A stretch of 64,000 nucleotides of DNA. Source: Bradyrhizobium sp. B097. Its GTDB lineage: Bacteria > Pseudomonadota > Alphaproteobacteria > Rhizobiales > Xanthobacteraceae. The notes under the pieces are model-generated. The model was not told the DNA's origin and searched no databases. It saw nothing but the letters and a program-made list of their open reading frames with translations. The stretch is taken from NCBI RefSeq assembly GCF_038957035.1, contig NZ_CP152412.1, positions 4,026,501 through 4,090,500 of the forward strand, read 5' to 3'. The position numbers and the translations under genes are program-made. Shown in pieces: positions 61,159 through 64,000 of this stretch (positions are counted from its first letter, which is position 1; every line of letters begins with the position of its first letter).

Positions 61159-62490
61159 ATGAACGGCCGCATGTTGTGGCTTCTCGGCGCCGGCCTGCTC
61201 TGCATGGCCGGCGCCGTTGCGGCAGTCGAGACCCAAGTACTAGCGGGGACAAATCCGAACCCGGTGCAGCTCAGGCGCCCGCCGGTCGCCCCGCTGTCCG
61301 GCATGGCGCAGCTTGGCCAGAAGATCTTCTTCGACGCGTCGCTGTCGTCGTCGGGCGCATTGTCCTGCGCCTCCTGTCACAGTCCGGACCACGCCTACGG
61401 ACCGCCCAACGATGCGGCGGTGATGTTCGGCGGCCCCGCGCAATCGCGGCAGGGAACGCGCGCCGTTCCGGGACTGACCTATCTGGAACGCCAGCCGAAT
61501 TTCAGCATCGGACCGGAGAAGGACGAGGACGACAATCTCGTCGACTTCGCGCAACTGGCCGCGGCAGGTCAGCAGGCTGCGCGTGCGAAGAAGGTCGCGA
61601 CCGGGACCGCGGCGTCGGCGGTCAACATCGTGCCGCAGGGCGGACTGTTCTGGGACGGCCGCGCCGATACGCTGCAGGACCAGGCGATCTTCCCGCTGCT
61701 CGATCCCAATGAGATGGACGGCGGCAGCATCGAGGTGGTGGCGCAGAAACTGCGCCGGGCGAGCTACGCCCCGCGCTTTGCCGAACTGTTCGGCGCTCAG
61801 GTCTTCGACAATATGCGGCTGCTGGTCGCCGAGGCGATGTTCGCGGTCGCGCGCTATCAGGTCGAGGAGCCGAGCTTCCATCCCTACACCAGCAAGTTCG
61901 ACTACTGGCTGGAAGGCAAAGCGCGGCTGAGCGAGAGCGAGCTGCGCGGCCTGCAATTGTTCAACGATCCGGACAAGGCCAATTGCGGCGGCTGCCACAC
62001 CTCGGCGCCGACCCGCGACGGCCTGCCGCCGCTGTTCACCGACCATCAGTATGAGGCGCTCGGCGCGCCGCGTAACGCCGCGCTCGCCAGCAACCGCGAT
62101 CCCAACTATTTCGATCTCGGGGTCTGCGGCCCGTATCGCACCGACATTGCCGAGCAGACGCAATATTGCGGGATGTTTCTGACGCCGACCTTGCGCAACA
62201 CCGCAACCCGCCGCGTGTTCTTCCACAACGGCGTCTTCACGAGCCTCGAGCAGGTGCTCGATTTCTATAACTTCCGCGATACCAATCCGGAGAAAGTTTA
62301 CCCCCGTGCAGCTGACGGTACGGTGCGGAAATACGACGACCTGCCGGAAAAGCATCACGGCAATGTCGACGTCGCCGATCCGCCGTTCGAGCGCCATCTC
62401 GGCGACACGCCTGCGATGACCGCACAGGACGAAGCCGACATCATCGCCTTCCTGAAGACGCTCACTGACGGTTACCAGCCGGAACGGTGA
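61159..62490 (+). CDS. Diheme cytochrome c peroxidase/MauG-family protein
   Basis: 443 residues from ATG 61159 with a signal peptide (MLWLLGAGLLCMAGAVAAVE). Two c-type heme motifs are present: CASCH (C70, C73, H74) and CGGCH in the second half (DKANCGGCHTSAP). The fold pattern LGQKIFFDASLSSSGALSC, GTRAVPGLTYLERQPNF, GLFWDGRADTLQDQAI is typical. It acts in the periplasm as a peroxidase or an oxidant maturase of the MauG kind. Co-transcription with the phospholipase-C-type gene is likely from spacing. Confidence 0.9.
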   Translation: MNGRMLWLLGAGLLCMAGAVAAVETQVLAGTNPNPVQLRRPPVAPLSGMAQLGQKIFFDASLSSSGALSCASCHSPDHAYGPPNDAAVMFGGPAQSRQGTRAVPGLTYLERQPNFSIGPEKDEDDNLVDFAQLAAAGQQAARAKKVATGTAASAVNIVPQGGLFWDGRADTLQDQAIFPLLDPNEMDGGSIEVVAQKLRRASYAPRFAELFGAQVFDNMRLLVAEAMFAVARYQVEEPSFHPYTSKFDYWLEGKARLSESELRGLQLFNDPDKANCGGCHTSAPTRDGLPPLFTDHQYEALGAPRNAALASNRDPNYFDLGVCGPYRTDIAEQTQYCGMFLTPTLRNTATRRVFFHNGVFTSLEQVLDFYNFRDTNPEKVYPRAADGTVRKYDDLPEKHHGNVDVADPPFERHLGDTPAMTAQDEADIIAFLKTLTDGYQPER

Positions 62491-62562
62491 GCGGTCGCGA
62501 CGGCTCATCGCGGAACCCATGCGTGAGTTGGCAGGTCCTCGTCGTGCGCGCATAATGGGCGT

Positions 62563-63348
62563 ATGAATGTGGTCGAAGGCAACGGTGCCAGAATTCCCGC
62601 GATCGGGCTCGGCACATGGGAGCTGCGCGGGCGGACCTGCGCCCGTATCGTCGAGCAGGCGCTGCGGCTCGGTTATCGGCACATCGACACCGCCCAGATC
62701 TATGACAATGAGCGCGAGGTCGGCGAGGGGCTGCGTGCCTCCGGCATCAAGCGCGACGATGTGTTCCTGACCACCAAGGTCTGGACCACACATTTCATGG
62801 CGAGGGATCTCGAACGTTCCGCCAAAGAGAGCCTGGCGCGGTTGCGTCTGACCGAGGTCGATCTGTTGCTGCTGCACTGGCCGCATCCGCACGTGCCGCT
62901 TGCCGAGACGCTCGGCGCGCTGGCGCGGGTCAAGCAGGCGGGACTGGCGCGGCATATCGGGGTCTCGAACTTCAACGTGGCGCTGATCGAGGAGGCGGTG
63001 GCGGCGTGCCCCGAGCCGCTCGCCTGCGATCAGGTCGAGTACCATCCTTATCTGGGCCAGGGTGACGTGATCGAGGCGTGCACGCGCCATGGCATGGCGT
63101 TCGTCGCCTACAGCCCGATCGCGAAGGGACGCGTCAAGGGCGACCGCGCGCTGGCGCGGATCGGCGACCGTTATCGCAAGACGGCTGCCCAGGTCTGCCT
63201 GCGCTGGCTGGTGCAGCAGAATGTCTCCGCGATTCCGCGCACCTCGAAGCTCGAGCGGCTCCAGGAAAATCTGGACATCTTCGACTTCGAGTTGTCGGAT
63301 GAGGACATGCGCGAGATTTCGGCAATCGGGAGCGCGGCCGCGCGCTAA
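62563..63348 (+). CDS. Aldo/keto reductase
   Basis: 261 residues from ATG 62563. The AKR tetrad is complete: D in YRHIDTAQIYDNE with its Tyr, K in LTTKVWTTHF and H in LLLLHWPHP. NADPH-binding text AIPRTSKLERLQENLDIF is at the end. The sequence is closest to the 2,5-diketogluconate reductase B-like group. It would reduce a carbonyl with NADPH; substrate unknown. It has its own 70-base upstream gap. Confidence 0.92.
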   Translation: MNVVEGNGARIPAIGLGTWELRGRTCARIVEQALRLGYRHIDTAQIYDNEREVGEGLRASGIKRDDVFLTTKVWTTHFMARDLERSAKESLARLRLTEVDLLLLHWPHPHVPLAETLGALARVKQAGLARHIGVSNFNVALIEEAVAACPEPLACDQVEYHPYLGQGDVIEACTRHGMAFVAYSPIAKGRVKGDRALARIGDRYRKTAAQVCLRWLVQQNVSAIPRTSKLERLQENLDIFDFELSDEDMREISAIGSAAAR

Positions 63349-63555
63349 CGGCCCACCTAACGGCGCATCTGAACGCCCATGGTGCATTGGGTCCTTGCCT
63401 GCGAATCGCTGCGCGGAAAATGGCTGGGCAGCGGTCCGGATCATGCTATTGCGGCGCTTGCCGATTGCGGTTTTGCATCGAATGGGGATTGAGGCAGGCG
63501 GGTTCCACCCGGTATTGTGGCCGGCGGGGAGACGACACTGATGTGATCGAGTGGG

Positions 63556-64000
63556 ATGAAGTTTCGGCCAAACGCGGATCTGATGGCATCGGTGTTCGTG
63601 CACCTGATGCTGCTCGCGCTGATTTTCCTGTATTCGGAGGTGCATCAGTTCGATCCGGTCGCCGCTGACACGGTGCCGGTCGAGATCGTGACGCCGCAGG
63701 AGGTCGCCAGGAGCGAGATCACAAGCGAGGTCAAGCCCGATCCAGTGCCGAGCCCGTCGCCGACGCCCGAGCTGCAGTTGCCGTCGCTCGACAAGCCGGT
63801 CGACACCGCCAAATCCGAACCACCGGCGCAAGCCCCGGCACCACAGCCGCAACAGGCCCAGCAGCAACCGCCGCAGAAGCAGGCGACGCCGCCGGAGCCC
63901 AAGCCCAGCCCGGCTCCGCAACATGCCGCGGTCGAGCCGCCGGCACCACAGGCGCCGGCACCGCAGACGCCGCCGATGCCCCAGCCAATGGCGCAGCAAG
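63556..64000 (+). CDS. Proline-rich TonB/TolA-like membrane-anchored protein (3' partial)
   Basis: The frame starts at ATG 63556 (MKFRPNADLMASVFVHLMLLALIFLY) and runs off the right edge after 148 codons. A short cytoplasmic start and one membrane helix (residues 10-26) lead into EIVTPQEVARSE and a long Pro/Gln/Ala-rich region, as in TonB/TolA-type proteins that span the periplasm. The C-terminal domain is outside the window, so the exact family is open. The 207-base gap before it holds no other gene. Confidence 0.75.
   Translation, partial: MKFRPNADLMASVFVHLMLLALIFLYSEVHQFDPVAADTVPVEIVTPQEVARSEITSEVKPDPVPSPSPTPELQLPSLDKPVDTAKSEPPAQAPAPQPQQAQQQPPQKQATPPEPKPSPAPQHAAVEPPAPQAPAPQTPPMPQPMAQQ

Noticed and set aside
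61240..63999. A 919-codon open frame on the minus strand across the peroxidase, reductase and TolA-like genes
   Set aside because: It is antisense to three well-supported genes, its translation is Arg/Gly/Leu/Asp-rich low complexity and it has no family motif. High GC leaves such frames open.

Overview
The window is GC-rich chromosomal DNA from an alphaproteobacterium, most likely Bradyrhizobium or a close relative in the Nitrobacteraceae. This rests on codon and base composition, on protein families typical of that group (PccA, the PEP-mutase-type oxaloacetate decarboxylase, GbsR/MarR plus DUF4166, an orphan SPOA protein, an RlpA-like exported protein, many PAS/GGDEF sensors), and on three families of short dispersed palindromic repeats in gene gaps. 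There is no sign of prophage, insertion sequence, CRISPR array or plasmid genes. Genus assignment is inference; no 16S gene is present.

Layout. 1-9.5 kb: the tail of an unknown gene, a double-GNAT protein, a flavin-dependent acyl-CoA-dehydrogenase-fold enzyme divergent from a winged-helix/TolB-like/TPR regulator, a cysteine-cluster protein, a drug/metabolite transporter, and a peroxiredoxin-photolyase pair. 9.5-17.4 kb: an exported phosphodiesterase-type phosphatase, a heavy-metal RND pump with its membrane fusion protein, two small proteins, and an ArsI-type arsenic C-As lyase. 17.5-25.3 kb: a large membrane-bound GGDEF-EAL protein, an RlpA-like protein behind a good EcfG-type promoter, a multi-PAS hybrid histidine kinase and an exported nuclease-fold protein. 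25.5-35.6 kb: propionyl-CoA carboxylase alpha subunit, oxaloacetate decarboxylase, acylphosphatase, a methyltransferase, a GbsR/MarR-led operon (DUF4166, a membrane-fused TIGR01777 epimerase, a small membrane protein), LysR/tautomerase, lipB, an orphan SPOA protein and tRNA-Leu(GAG). 35.8-41 kb: two tandem secreted polysaccharide deacetylases, mgtE and small proteins.

41-44.3 kb is an arsenic operon: DUF6428 divergent from arsR-aqpS-arsC-MFS, with an ArsR-type operator between them. 44.2-50.5 kb is a phosphonate catabolic cluster: LysR divergent from an iron alcohol dehydrogenase, phnA, phnY and an organophosphate:phosphate antiporter. It lacks the transaminase phnW, so the alcohol dehydrogenase may feed the pathway from 2-hydroxyethylphosphonate. 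50.9-57.0 kb is a tightly packed cyclic-ureide-like operon: MFS transporter, a single-cysteine Asp/Glu-racemase-fold protein, a GntR regulator, a racemase-fold protein that lacks both catalytic cysteines, a hydantoinase and an alpha/beta hydrolase. 57-64 kb: an NTF2-like protein, a divergent SDR/AraC pair, a His/Asp-rich phospholipase-C-type enzyme, a diheme peroxidase, an aldo/keto reductase, and the start of a proline-rich TolA-like protein.

The most interesting systems are the PhnW-less phosphonate operon, the ureide operon with its modified racemase-fold enzymes, and the leaderless GbsR operon whose start codon lies inside a perfect palindrome. Each protein family is known; the novelty lies in the combinations and regulatory sites. 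All coordinates come from reading the sequence; no database search was run.
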